Assembly (NCBI RefSeq): GCF_028471945.1
Contig: NZ_CP110128.1
Span: 6,227,001 to 6,291,000 of the forward strand
DNA from: Pseudomonas sp. WJP1
GTDB taxonomy: Bacteria > Pseudomonadota > Gammaproteobacteria > Pseudomonadales > Pseudomonadaceae
Reading direction: 5' to 3'
DNA: 64,000 nt
The translations under genes were made by a program, and so were the position numbers. Position 1 is the stretch's first letter; the number at the start of each line of letters is the position of its first letter. Positions 21,163 through 30,270 of the stretch are shown here, piece after piece. Under the pieces are notes generated by a model, which was given only the letters and a program-made list of their open reading frames with translations, ran no database searches and was not told the DNA's origin.

Positions 21163-22170
21163 TTACTCAGTAACAACGCTCGGCGAACCGAGGTTGGCCA
21201 GTCGCACACTGTTCTGCACCTGCTGGATTTCACCCGGCGAACCGATCGGCCCCAGGCGCACCCGATGCAGTGTCTGTTGATTGCGCACGATCGAGCTGAT
21301 GAACACCGGAGTGCTCACCATCCCGCTGAGCTTGGACCTCAGCAGTTCGGCAGCGTCCGGGTTGGCGAACGCGCCCACCTGCAGATACTGGCCAGACGCT
21401 GGTGCAGAAGCGTTTTTTTTCGTATCCAGTTGCACAGGGACAACCGGGGCGGCATGTTGCTGCGGCGGTGGCGTCCATTGCTCGACGGTGCCGGCCGAGG
21501 CCGTGATCACCGGGGCGCTATTCTGCGCGACTTTCGGCTCATTGAGCATCAATGGCGCCGGACGGCCTTTGGCAGCCCACCATTGCTGCGGATCGATGCC
21601 TTCGACCTTGACCCGCGCGGTGCCGGTTTCGGCGTAGCCGAGCTTCTTGGCGGCCGCGTATGACAGGTCGATGATCCGGTCCGAATAGAACGGACCGCGG
21701 TCATTGACCCGCAGGATCACAGTCTTGTTGTTGTCCAGGTTGGTCACCCGGACGTAACTCGGCAGCGGCAAGGTCTTGTGCGCAGCACTCATTCCATACA
21801 AGTCGTAAACTTCACCGTTGGCGGTGTTCTGGCCATGGAACTTGGTGCCGTACCAGGACGCAGTACCCGACTGCACGTAGGTCTTGGACTCTTGCAACGG
21901 AAAATAGGTTTTGCCCAGCACCGAGTAAGGGGCGGCCTTGTACGGGCCGGTGTGCAGGGTCGGCGTGGCGTCCGGGATGCGCGATACATCAACGTCCCAC
22001 CATGGCGCGCCATCCTTGTGGGCGCGGTTGATGTCCAGCCCCGGCGCCGAGCGCACGGCGGTGGAAGACTTCTGCGTTGGCGCGCGGCTGGTCGAACAAC
22101 TGGCAAGCAGTACTGCCAATGCAGCAAATGCCATCAGCTTCAGGGGTTTATTCATAGGCAATGCCCGCAT
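21163..22170 (-). CDS. rlpA: RlpA, septal-ring lytic transglycosylase lipoprotein
   Basis: RlpA cuts denuded glycan strands at the septum. The protein (335 residues) has a lipobox LLASC, a double-psi beta-barrel with GTASWYGTKFHGQNTANGE and VNDRGPFYSDR, and a C-terminal SPOR domain (YLQVGAFANPDAAELLRSKL) that targets division septa. Two starts are possible: ATG at 22170, overlapping the mltB stop as TAATG, or ATG at 22155 (MNKPLKLM). Both keep the signal peptide; I list the first because of the coupling, with weak preference. Confidence 0.95.
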   Translation of the reverse strand: MRALPMNKPLKLMAFAALAVLLASCSTSRAPTQKSSTAVRSAPGLDINRAHKDGAPWWDVDVSRIPDATPTLHTGPYKAAPYSVLGKTYFPLQESKTYVQSGTASWYGTKFHGQNTANGEVYDLYGMSAAHKTLPLPSYVRVTNLDNNKTVILRVNDRGPFYSDRIIDLSYAAAKKLGYAETGTARVKVEGIDPQQWWAAKGRPAPLMLNEPKVAQNSAPVITASAGTVEQWTPPPQQHAAPVVPVQLDTKKNASAPASGQYLQVGAFANPDAAELLRSKLSGMVSTPVFISSIVRNQQTLHRVRLGPIGSPGEIQQVQNSVRLANLGSPSVVTE

Positions 22171-23180
22171 TACTTGACGCCCCGTGCTTGGACCAGCTGT
22201 TCAGACAGTTGATGTACGGCCATGGCGTACATCACGCTGCGGTTATAACGCGTGATTGCGTAGAAATTCTTCAGGCCCATCCAGTATTCAGGACCATTGT
22301 CGCCTTCCAGGCGGAATGCGGTAACCGGCATATCATCGCGCAGCGCATCATGACTTGACCAGCCCAGGCCCCGCAACTCTCCAACGGTTTTAGTCGGCTC
22401 GATACCGGTGGTCAAACCTTCGTCCACCTGCTCGCCCCGCACATCGGCGCGGCTGACCACCGGCTCGCCGGCGACCCAGCCGTGTTGCTTGAAATAACTG
22501 GCGACGCTGCCGATGGCATCGTCCGGGTTGTTCCAGATATTGATGTGGCCGTCAGCGTCGAAGTCCACTGCATAGGCGCGAAAGCTGCTGGGCATGAACT
22601 GCGGCAAACCCATGGCACCGGCGTAGGAACCCTTGAGGGTCAGCGGGTCGACCTGCTCTTCCCGGGCCAGCAGCAGGAACTCACGCAATTCCTTGCGGAA
22701 AAATTCGGCACGGGGAGGATAGTCGAAACCGAGGGTCGACAAGGCGTCGATTACCCGGAAATTACCGGTATTACGGCCAAAAAAGGTTTCAACGCCGATA
22801 ATCGAGACAATCACCTGCGCCGGCACGCCGTATTCCTGCTCGGCACGGGCCAGTACGGCCTCATGCTGACGCCAGAAGTCGACGCCACGGGCAATTCGCG
22901 CATCGGTGATGAACATCGGCCGGTATTCGTTCCACTGCTTGACCCGCTCGGCGGGTTTCGAAATGGCGTCCAGGATCGATTGCTTGCGCTGCGCCTCGCG
23001 GAACACGCCCATCAGCTGCTCACCGGCGAAACCATAGTCGCGGGTCATCTCACCGACAAACTCGGCCACCTGGGGCGAGCCTTCGTAATCGCCGGCCACC
23101 GCTTGCTGCGCAGTACCAAGGATGCTTACCAGGCCGACCCATGGCGCATATCGAGTCGCCCAGCCACGCATTACTTGCAT
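22170..23180 (-). CDS. mltB: Lytic murein transglycosylase B
   Basis: A 336-residue MltB-family enzyme. The catalytic glutamate is in GVETFFGRNTG, and GAMGLPQFMPSSFR and DFDADGHINIW follow. The signal peptide ends near AVAG without a lipobox, so it is probably a soluble periplasmic form, as I recall for P. aeruginosa SltB1 (PA4001). The ATG at 23180 (MQVMRGWATRY) has GAAGAG upstream on the minus strand; a longer frame to 23216 would overlap rodA. It sits between rodA and rlpA in the elongasome cluster. Confidence 0.94.
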   Translation of the reverse strand: MQVMRGWATRYAPWVGLVSILGTAQQAVAGDYEGSPQVAEFVGEMTRDYGFAGEQLMGVFREAQRKQSILDAISKPAERVKQWNEYRPMFITDARIARGVDFWRQHEAVLARAEQEYGVPAQVIVSIIGVETFFGRNTGNFRVIDALSTLGFDYPPRAEFFRKELREFLLLAREEQVDPLTLKGSYAGAMGLPQFMPSSFRAYAVDFDADGHINIWNNPDDAIGSVASYFKQHGWVAGEPVVSRADVRGEQVDEGLTTGIEPTKTVGELRGLGWSSHDALRDDMPVTAFRLEGDNGPEYWMGLKNFYAITRYNRSVMYAMAVHQLSEQLVQARGVK

Positions 23181-23197
23181 TGAACTCTTCACCTTAT

Positions 23198-24340
23198 TCA
23201 AACCTGCGCGATCCACTTGCGATGGGTATGGATCGACATCAAAACCCCAAACGCTGACAGCAGCGTCACCAGCGAAGTTCCTCCGTAGCTAATGAACGGC
23301 AACGGCACCCCCACCACCGGCAACAGGCCGCTGACCATACCGATGTTGACGAAAACATACACAAAAAACGTCATGGTCAAGGCGCCCGCCAGCAACTTGC
23401 CGAACAATGTCTGCGCCTGGGCGGTAATCACCAGACCACGACCGATCAGCAGCAGGTAGATCAGCAGCAGCGCGCAAATGCCCACCAGGCCGAACTCCTC
23501 TCCCAGCACCGCGATAATGAAGTCGGTGTGGCTTTCCGGCAGGAAATCCAGGTGTGACTGGGTGCCCAGCAACCAGCCCTTGCCGAACACGCCGCCGGAA
23601 CCGATCGCGGCCTTGGACTGGATGATGTTCCAGCCGGTACCCAGCGGATCGCTTTCCGGGTCGAGGAAGGTCAGGATCCGCTGCTTCTGGTAGTCGTGCA
23701 TGATGAAGAACCACATGGCGATAGCCACAGGCACGGCGGCCGCCAGCACACTGAGAATCCAGCGCCAGCGCAGGCCACCCATGAACAATACGAAAGCACC
23801 GCCAGCCAGGATCAGCAGCGACGTGCCGAGGTCGGGCTGGCGCACGATCAGGATGAACGGCACGCCAATCAGCATCAGGCTGACGCCCACATGTTTGAGC
23901 TGCGGCGGCAGCGTGCGCTTGGACAGGTACCAGGCGATGGTCGCCGGCATGAGGATCTTCATGAACTCCGAAGGCTGGAAGCGGATGACCCCGGGAATGT
24001 TGATCCAGCGTGTGGCACCCATGGCGTTATGCCCCATGATGTCCACCACCAGCAGCAGCAGCACCCCCACCACATAACCCAGCGGCACCCAGCGCGCCAT
24101 GAAACGCGGCTCGAACTGGGCGATGACGATCATCGATACCAAACCGATACCGAACGAAGTAGCTTGCTTGGCCAGCAGGTCCCAGCTTTTGCCGCTGGCC
24201 GAATACAGCACGAACAGGCTGCCGGCGGCGAGTGTCAGCAACAGGATCAGCAATGGTCCATCGATGTGCAGACGCTGCAACAGCGTGGCACGGCGGCGCA
24301 TCACATCCTCGCTGGAGAGCATGCGGTCGAAGTTATTCAT
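23198..24340 (-). CDS. rodA: Peptidoglycan glycosyltransferase RodA
   Basis: RodA is the SEDS-family polymerase of the elongation machinery, working with PBP2. The 380-residue protein is mostly membrane segments (about ten) and has the SEDS patterns IIQSKAAIGSGG, FLPESHTDFI and the C-terminal PFISYGGTS. The ATG at 24340 (MNNFDRML) overlaps the end of mrdA by 8 bases, so the two are translationally coupled, as is usual. Confidence 0.96.
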   Translation of the reverse strand: MNNFDRMLSSEDVMRRRATLLQRLHIDGPLLILLLTLAAGSLFVLYSASGKSWDLLAKQATSFGIGLVSMIVIAQFEPRFMARWVPLGYVVGVLLLLVVDIMGHNAMGATRWINIPGVIRFQPSEFMKILMPATIAWYLSKRTLPPQLKHVGVSLMLIGVPFILIVRQPDLGTSLLILAGGAFVLFMGGLRWRWILSVLAAAVPVAIAMWFFIMHDYQKQRILTFLDPESDPLGTGWNIIQSKAAIGSGGVFGKGWLLGTQSHLDFLPESHTDFIIAVLGEEFGLVGICALLLIYLLLIGRGLVITAQAQTLFGKLLAGALTMTFFVYVFVNIGMVSGLLPVVGVPLPFISYGGTSLVTLLSAFGVLMSIHTHRKWIAQV

Positions 24341-26228
24341 CACGGGCGGAAGCCTCTGCGGTAGTAGGGCTGGCGTATTCGGCCTTGAGATGACCGTTCT
24401 GGTCCAGCAGCCAGGCATCCATGACTTGACGCACCACCGGCGCGGCCACGCCGGAGCCGGATTCACCGTTTTCCACCATCACCGACACCACGATCTTCGG
24501 ATCGTCGGCCGGCGCGAAGCCAACGAACAGGGCGTGGTCGCGATGACGCTCCTGGACCTTGGAACGGTCGTACTTCTCGCCTTGCTTGATCGCCACCACC
24601 TGGGCCGTACCACTCTTGCCGGCAATCCGGTATTGCGCGCCGATCGAGGCCTTGCGCGCGGTGCCTCGGGCGCCGTGCATGACCTGCTGCATGCCATGGT
24701 TGACCCGCGTCCAGTCCGACGGATCGCGCAGGACGATGTCCGGCATCGGGTTCTCATCCACCGGTTTCTGGCCTTCGATGGTCTTGGCCAGGTGCGGACG
24801 GTTCCACACGCCTTTGTTGGCCACCAGTGCCGTGGCCTGGGCCAGCTGCAATGGCGTCGACTGCATGTAGCCCTGCCCGATCCCCAGAATCAGCGTTTCA
24901 CCCGGGAACCACGCTTGTCGGCGGGTCGCACGCTTCCACTCCCGGGTCGGCATCAACCCCGGCGACTCTTCGAACATGTCCAGGGAAACCTTCTGGCCAA
25001 TGCCGAACTTGGTCATGTACGCCGACAACCGATCGATCCCCAGCTTGTGGGCCAAGTCATAGAAGTAGGTATCGTTGGAGCGCATGATCGCCGTATCCAG
25101 GTCGACGAAGCCGTCGCCGGTACGGTTCCAGTTACGGTATTTGTGATCGTAGTTGGGCAGCATGTAGTAACCCGGGTCGAACACCCGGGATGAAGCGGTC
25201 ACCACGCCCGCATCCAGACCGGCGATCGCTACCGCCGGCTTGATGGTCGAACCCGGAGGGTACAGGCCACGCAGGACACGGTTGAACAGCGGCCGGTCGA
25301 TGGAGTCGCGCAGCTCGGAATAGGCCTTGAAGCTGATGCCGGTGACAAAAAGGTTCGGGTCGAAACTCGGCTGGCTGACCATCGCCAGCACTTCGCCGGT
25401 TTTCGGATCCAGCGCCACCACCGCGCCACGACGACCACCGAGTGCAGCTTCGGCGGCTTCCTGCAACTTGATGTCCAGGCTCAGGACGATGTCCTTGCCG
25501 GAAATCGGTTCGGTACGCTTGAGCACCCGCAATACACGGCCCCGAGCGTTGGTCTCGACTTCCTCGTAACCCACCTGGCCATGCAATTCCGGCTCGTAGA
25601 AACGCTCGATGCCGGTTTTGCCGATGTGGTGGGTGCCGCTGTAATTGACCGGATCGAGCGACTTCAGCTCTTTCTCGTTGATCCGCCCCATGTAACCCAC
25701 CGAGTGCGCGAAGTGCGCCCCCTGCGGATAGTGACGGACCAGTTGCGCGACCACTTCCACCCCGGGCAGCCGGAACTGGTTCACGGCAATCCGGGCGATC
25801 TGCTCTTCGGTCAGCTCAAACAGGATCGGCACCGGCTCGAACGGCCGCCGCCCCTGGCGCATGCGCTTCTCGAAAATCACCCGGTCCTCGGGCGTCAGCT
25901 CCAGCACTTCGACGATCACATCGAGTACTTGCTGCCAGTCGCCAGAGCGCTCGCGGGTCATGCTCAGGCTGAAGCTGGGCCGGTTGTCGGCAATCACCAC
26001 GCCGTTGCGGTCGAAAATCAACCCGCGGGTCGGCGGAATCGGCTGCACATGGACGCGGTTGTTTTCCGACAGGGTCGAGTGGTATTCGTACTGGATGACC
26101 TGCAGGAAATACAGGCGCGCGATCAGCACACCAATCAACAGCACCACTGCAATAGCCCCGAACACGACGCGGCCACGCACCAGACGGGCGTCTTTTTCGT
26201 GGTCCTTGATGCGGATCGGTTGGGACAT
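24333..26228 (-). CDS. mrdA: Penicillin-binding protein 2 (transpeptidase)
   Basis: PBP2 is the rod-shape transpeptidase that partners RodA. The 631-residue protein has a single N-terminal membrane anchor (about residues 20-42), a dimerisation domain, and a transpeptidase domain with the nucleophile Ser327 in PGSTIKP and the KSGTA motif near residue 545. The ATG at 26228 (MSQPIRIKDHEKDARL) gives the family start, although no strong ribosome-binding site is visible. It follows rlmH by 10 bases. Confidence 0.96.
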   Translation of the reverse strand: MSQPIRIKDHEKDARLVRGRVVFGAIAVVLLIGVLIARLYFLQVIQYEYHSTLSENNRVHVQPIPPTRGLIFDRNGVVIADNRPSFSLSMTRERSGDWQQVLDVIVEVLELTPEDRVIFEKRMRQGRRPFEPVPILFELTEEQIARIAVNQFRLPGVEVVAQLVRHYPQGAHFAHSVGYMGRINEKELKSLDPVNYSGTHHIGKTGIERFYEPELHGQVGYEEVETNARGRVLRVLKRTEPISGKDIVLSLDIKLQEAAEAALGGRRGAVVALDPKTGEVLAMVSQPSFDPNLFVTGISFKAYSELRDSIDRPLFNRVLRGLYPPGSTIKPAVAIAGLDAGVVTASSRVFDPGYYMLPNYDHKYRNWNRTGDGFVDLDTAIMRSNDTYFYDLAHKLGIDRLSAYMTKFGIGQKVSLDMFEESPGLMPTREWKRATRRQAWFPGETLILGIGQGYMQSTPLQLAQATALVANKGVWNRPHLAKTIEGQKPVDENPMPDIVLRDPSDWTRVNHGMQQVMHGARGTARKASIGAQYRIAGKSGTAQVVAIKQGEKYDRSKVQERHRDHALFVGFAPADDPKIVVSVMVENGESGSGVAAPVVRQVMDAWLLDQNGHLKAEYASPTTAEASARDE

Positions 26229-26238
26229 GAGGGCAGAA

Positions 26239-26706
26239 CTACTTGTGGTAAGGGTGGCCGGACAACACTGTCCAGGCACGATACAGCTGCTCGCCGATGA
26301 GGATTCGCACCAACGGGTGCGGCAACGTCAGCGGTGAAAGCGACCAACGCTGATCGGCACGTGCGCAAACTTCCGGCGCCAGCCCTTCGGGGCCGCCGAC
26401 CATGAAATTCACCGTGCGCGAATCCAGGCGCCAGCGATCGAGTTCGACCGCCAGCTGCTCGGTGCTCCAGGGCTTGCCGTGGACTTCGAGGGTGACAACG
26501 CGCTCGTTGGGCCCGACCTTGGCCAGCATGGCTTCGCCTTCCTGACGGATGAAGCGCGCCACGTCGGCGTTCTTGCCACGGGTATTGAGCGGTATTTCCA
26601 CCAGTTCCAGCGCCAGCTCGGACGGAAGACGCTTGGCATATTCATGCCAGCCTTCTTCCACCCACTTGGGCATGCGTGAACCGACGGCGATCAGTCGCAG
26701 TCGCAC
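26239..26706 (-). CDS. rlmH: 23S rRNA (pseudouridine1915-N3)-methyltransferase
   Basis: RlmH is a SPOUT-family enzyme that methylates pseudouridine 1915 in helix 69 of 23S rRNA. The 155-residue length is standard. Family patterns are [13 protein letters not shown] at the start, [13 protein letters not shown] for the knotted SAM site, and the C-terminal LSGHPYHK. It lies 9 bases after rsfS and 10 bases before mrdA in a compact unit. Confidence 0.97.
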   Translation of the reverse strand: MRLRLIAVGSRMPKWVEEGWHEYAKRLPSELALELVEIPLNTRGKNADVARFIRQEGEAMLAKVGPNERVVTLEVHGKPWSTEQLAVELDRWRLDSRTVNFMVGGPEGLAPEVCARADQRWSLSPLTLPHPLVRILIGEQLYRAWTVLSGHPYHK

Positions 26707-26715
26707 AGCCGTTCC

Positions 26716-27210
26716 TTATTCCTGGTCTTTGTTGAGCTTGGTGAAATGCTCGTGACCAACTTCAGGGCTGTGGTGCTTGCCATCGGCGGCACGGCTCTGC
26801 TCGGCACCTTTCCACAGGCGCTCCAGGTCGTAGAACTGGCGGGCATTGGAGGTCATCATGTGAACGATCACGTCGTCCATGTCCAACAGTACCCAGTCGC
26901 TGTCGCCCTTGCCTTCTTCACCCAACGGCTTGATGCCCAGAGCCTTGACCGCTTCGCGGACCTTGTCCAGCATCGCGCCGATCTGGCGGTTGGAGGTACC
27001 GGTGGCGATGATCATGTAGTCGGTGATGCTCTGCTTGTCGCGAACGTCGATGACCAGCACGTCCTGGGCCTTGACGTCTTCCAGGGCCGCAACGGCGATC
27101 TTGACCAGTTCGTCGCCTTTAGGCGGCTCGGCAGCCAGGACTTTCTCAGGCAGCGGGGCACTCTTGAATGTGCCTTTGCGTTTTACTTTGCTTTCGTTGT
27201 TGCTCGTCAT
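26716..27210 (-). CDS. rsfS: Ribosome silencing factor RsfS
   Basis: RsfS binds uL14 on the 50S subunit and blocks subunit joining when nutrients are short. The 164-residue protein has the DUF143 core (VLVIDVRDKQSITDYMIIATGTSNRQ is the clear part, about residues 51-76, shown here as two blocks VLVIDVRDKQSITDY and IIATGTSNRQ). Before it lies a 30-residue basic extension, and after it a charged tail. The gene is between nadD and rlmH, its usual neighbours. Confidence 0.95.
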   Translation of the reverse strand: MTSNNESKVKRKGTFKSAPLPEKVLAAEPPKGDELVKIAVAALEDVKAQDVLVIDVRDKQSITDYMIIATGTSNRQIGAMLDKVREAVKALGIKPLGEEGKGDSDWVLLDMDDVIVHMMTSNARQFYDLERLWKGAEQSRAADGKHHSPEVGHEHFTKLNKDQE

Positions 27211-27283
27211 ATAAAACTCGTTTTGCTCGTATGTTCGGGCGCTTCAATACACGTTGTTGCCACGTGCCTTGAGGCACTCCTAT

Positions 27284-28006
27284 TCAGTTCGACGCACGGT
27301 AGAGTCCGTGCGCATCGATGTAGGCCAGGACCGCGTCGGGCACCAGGAAACGTACCGACTTACCGCTGGCCAGCAGTTGACGGATCTGGGTGGCGGATAC
27401 CGCGAGCGGCGTCTGCCAGACGAATGCAATCTGTCCGCTCGACCCTTTGAGGGCCAGCGGGTCGCTCACCGAGCGCGCTGCCAGCAGGTTGCGCAAGGCA
27501 TCCGGCGGTTCGCTGTCGGCATCCGGGCGTTGCAACACCAGGATATGGCAATGCTGGAGCAACTCTTCCCAGCGGTGCCAAGTGGGCAGGCCGCAAAATG
27601 CGTCCCAGCCCAAAAGCAGAAAAACCTGGGTCTCGGCGGCCATTTCGGCCCGCATCGACTCCAGGGTATCAATGGTGTAGGACGGTTTGTCCCGCTGCAA
27701 TTCGCGGGCGTCCACCACCAACGGCGCCACTCCGGCGACCGCGCACTCGACCATCGCCAGCCGGTCCTTGGCCGACACCTGCGGCGTACCCCGATGGGGC
27801 GGCCTGGCATTTGGCGTCAGGCGCAGCTCATCGAGCGCCAGGGTTTCGGCGACTTCCAGCGCACCACGCAAATGGCCGATGTGCACCGGATCGAAGGTCC
27901 CGCCCAGAACGCCGATGCGTCTGGGTCGAGGCGCGCTGGCGGTTACCGGGGCTGACGGGTCGAAGTCGCCCAAGTCAGACCGGCTCCTGTCCGCGCAACT
28001 GGCCAT
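27284..28006 (-). CDS. nadD: Nicotinate-nucleotide adenylyltransferase
   Basis: NadD adenylates nicotinate mononucleotide in NAD synthesis. The protein has the nucleotidyltransferase marks [12 protein letters not shown] near the N-terminus and SATQIRQLL (the ISSTxxR-type motif) near the C-terminus. The start is uncertain. The ATG at 28006 gives 240 residues but overlaps proA by 32 bases and adds an unconserved lead. A TTG at 27973, 1 base past the proA stop and behind an AGGAG 10 bases upstream, gives 229 residues and is a good alternative. Confidence 0.93.
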   Translation of the reverse strand: MASCADRSRSDLGDFDPSAPVTASAPRPRRIGVLGGTFDPVHIGHLRGALEVAETLALDELRLTPNARPPHRGTPQVSAKDRLAMVECAVAGVAPLVVDARELQRDKPSYTIDTLESMRAEMAAETQVFLLLGWDAFCGLPTWHRWEELLQHCHILVLQRPDADSEPPDALRNLLAARSVSDPLALKGSSGQIAFVWQTPLAVSATQIRQLLASGKSVRFLVPDAVLAYIDAHGLYRASN

Positions 28007-29246
28007 CACCGACCACCACGTACTTCTCGCAGGTCAGACCTTCGAGGCCGACCGGGCCGCGGGCGTGCAGCTTATCAGTAGAAATGCCGATCTCGGCACC
28101 CAATCCGTATTCGAAGCCATCGGCGAAGCAGGTCGGGGTGTTGATCATCACCGACGAAGAGTCGACTTCAGCCACGAAACGCCGGGTGTCGCCCTGATGT
28201 TCGCTGACAATCGAATCGGTGTGATGGGAGCCGTAATGGTTGATGTGCTCGATGGCCTGGTCAAGCCCGTCGACCACGCGGATCGACAGAATGGCGTCCA
28301 GGTACTCGGTGCTCCAGTCTTCTTCAGTGGCCGGCACGGCATCGATGATTGCCCGGGTGCGTTCGCAGCCGCGCAACTCGACGCCTTTTTCGCGGAACTG
28401 GGCAGCCATCGCTGGCAGGAAATCTTTGGCAACGATTTGATCGACCAACAACGTTTCCATCGCGCCGCAGATGCCATAACGGTAGGTCTTGGCGTTGAAC
28501 GCGATGCGCTGGGCTTTCGCCAGGTCAGCGTGCTCGCCCACGTAAACGTGGCAGATACCGTCCAGATGCTTGATCACCGGCACCCGGGCGTCACGACTGA
28601 CGCGCTCGATCAGGCCACGGCCACCACGGGGCACGATGACGTCGACGTATTCAGGCATGCTGATCAGTGCGCCGACCGCAGCGCGATCGGTGGTTTCGAC
28701 CACTTGCACCACCGCGGCTGGCAGGTCGGCCTCGGCCAGGCCGCGCTGGATGCAGGCGGCGATGGCACGATTGGAATGAATGGCTTCGGAGCCGCCGCGC
28801 AGGATGGTGGCGTTGCCGGACTTCAGGCACAGGCTGGCGGCGTCAATGGTCACGTTGGGTCGCGATTCGTAGATGATCCCGATCACGCCCAGTGGCACGC
28901 GCATCTTGCCGACCTGGATACCCGACGGACGATAGCTCATGTCGCGGATCGCACCGACCGGGTCGGGCAACGCCGCAACCTGCCGCAGACCCACGATCAT
29001 GCCGTCGATACGCGCCGGGGTCAGCGCCAGGCGCTCGAGCAGGGCCGGTTCCAGACCATTGGCGCGGCCAGCCGCCAAGTCCAGCTCATTGGCAGCAGTC
29101 AATTCGCCGCGGGCTGCATCCAGCGCATTGGCAGCGGCTTGCAGCGCGCGGTTTTTCTGCGCGGTGCTGGCACGGCCGATGACGCGGGAAGCCTCGCGGG
29201 CAGCGCGACCCAAGCGGGTCATGTAGTCAAGAACGGACTCAGTCAT
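27975..29246 (-). CDS. proA: Gamma-glutamyl phosphate reductase
   Basis: ProA reduces gamma-glutamyl phosphate to glutamate semialdehyde with NADPH in proline synthesis. The 423-residue aldehyde-dehydrogenase-like protein has its catalytic cysteine in [13 protein letters not shown] and the cofactor region [14 protein letters not shown]. The ATG at 29246 ([13 protein letters not shown]) is the family start; the frame is open further upstream without similarity. It appears to be the first gene of the long minus-strand series towards lipA and is divergent from mpg. Confidence 0.97.
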   Translation of the reverse strand: MTESVLDYMTRLGRAAREASRVIGRASTAQKNRALQAAANALDAARGELTAANELDLAAGRANGLEPALLERLALTPARIDGMIVGLRQVAALPDPVGAIRDMSYRPSGIQVGKMRVPLGVIGIIYESRPNVTIDAASLCLKSGNATILRGGSEAIHSNRAIAACIQRGLAEADLPAAVVQVVETTDRAAVGALISMPEYVDVIVPRGGRGLIERVSRDARVPVIKHLDGICHVYVGEHADLAKAQRIAFNAKTYRYGICGAMETLLVDQIVAKDFLPAMAAQFREKGVELRGCERTRAIIDAVPATEEDWSTEYLDAILSIRVVDGLDQAIEHINHYGSHHTDSIVSEHQGDTRRFVAEVDSSSVMINTPTCFADGFEYGLGAEIGISTDKLHARGPVGLEGLTCEKYVVVGDGQLRGQEPV

Positions 29247-29435
29247 GGTCTGGAGTGGTCTTTGATAAGGTCTTGGTAAAGAGTAAAGCGGCAGATTATA
29301 GCTGTCGCGTCCGCCGACTAACAGCGGTGACGGGCGGATGGTCGAAATCGAGGTCAATTTGCCGATGTTCAGCCGGGATTAAGCTGCAAATTGTTATCAT
29401 CACGACTCACTCAGCCCTGATAAACGCTGCCCATC

Positions 29436-30134
29436 ATGTCCAACCTGCCTGTTCACGCTCCCTCCGCGAGCCTGCCCAAGGGCCTTCCAGACACGTTTTT
29501 CGACCGCGATGCGCAAATTCTCGCCCGGGACTTGCTGGGCAAAGTCATCCGTCATCGGGTCGGCGATCTATGGCTCAGCGCCCGGATCATCGAGACAGAA
29601 GCCTACTATTGCGCAGAAAAAGGCAGCCACGCCTCACTCGGCTATACAGAAAAGCGTAAGGCTTTGTTTCTGGATGGCGGGCACATCTATATGTATTACG
29701 CCCGCGGTGGCGACTCGCTGAACTTCAGCGCCCAGGGTCCGGGTAACGCGGTGCTGATCAAGTCCGCCTACCCTTGGGTCGATGAACTGAGCGGACCTTC
29801 GAGCCTGGCGCAGATGCTGTTGAACAATCCCGACGCCCAGGGCCGCCCTCGCCCGTCGCAAAAGCTTTGCGCGGGGCAAACGCTGCTGTGCAAGTCCTTG
29901 GGCCTGAAGGTTCCGGTCTGGGATGCCAAGCGCTTCGACCATGAGGTGTTGCTGGTGGAAGACGTCGGCCAGACGCCCGCCCATGTCATCCAGGCCGCGC
30001 GCCTGGGCATTCCCCATGGGCGCGATGAACACCTGATGTACCGCTTCGTCGACGCGGCCTACGCGGCTTATTGCACGCGGAACCCGCTGCGACGGGGGCA
30101 GGTCGAAGGTCGCGATTATTTTGTGCTGTCCTGA
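29436..30134 (+). CDS. mpg: 3-methyladenine DNA glycosylase (AAG/MPG family)
   Basis: Removes alkylated purines from DNA, starting base-excision repair. The 232-residue protein has the AAG-type fold marks FFDRDAQILARDLLGK, RIIETEAYYCAEKGSHA (with the catalytic Glu), YMYYARGG, and a late RVGR-like region around GRDEHLMYRFVD. This family is more often seen in eukaryotes and Gram-positive bacteria than AlkA-type enzymes, but is known in Pseudomonas at this locus. A 189-base gap separates it from divergent proA. Confidence 0.88.
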   Translation: MSNLPVHAPSASLPKGLPDTFFDRDAQILARDLLGKVIRHRVGDLWLSARIIETEAYYCAEKGSHASLGYTEKRKALFLDGGHIYMYYARGGDSLNFSAQGPGNAVLIKSAYPWVDELSGPSSLAQMLLNNPDAQGRPRPSQKLCAGQTLLCKSLGLKVPVWDAKRFDHEVLLVEDVGQTPAHVIQAARLGIPHGRDEHLMYRFVDAAYAAYCTRNPLRRGQVEGRDYFVLS

Positions 30135-30145
30135 ACAATGAAAAT

Positions 30146-30240
30146 CCCTGTGGGAGCGAGCCTGCTCGCGATGACGGCGACACATCACGCTTCAATGTGA
30201 CTGACACACCGCTATCGCGAGCAGGCTCGCTCCTACAGGG
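30146..30240. repeat. Inverted REP pair
   Basis: CCCTGTGGGAGCGAGCCTGC followed by TCGCGAT at the left is the reverse complement of the right end (ATCGCGAGCAGGCTCGCTCC plus TACAGGG), with one difference. It lies between mpg and the DedA-PAP2 gene. Confidence 0.8.
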
Positions 30241-30270
30241 GGCATTTGAACATTCAATGGAGTTGTTTTT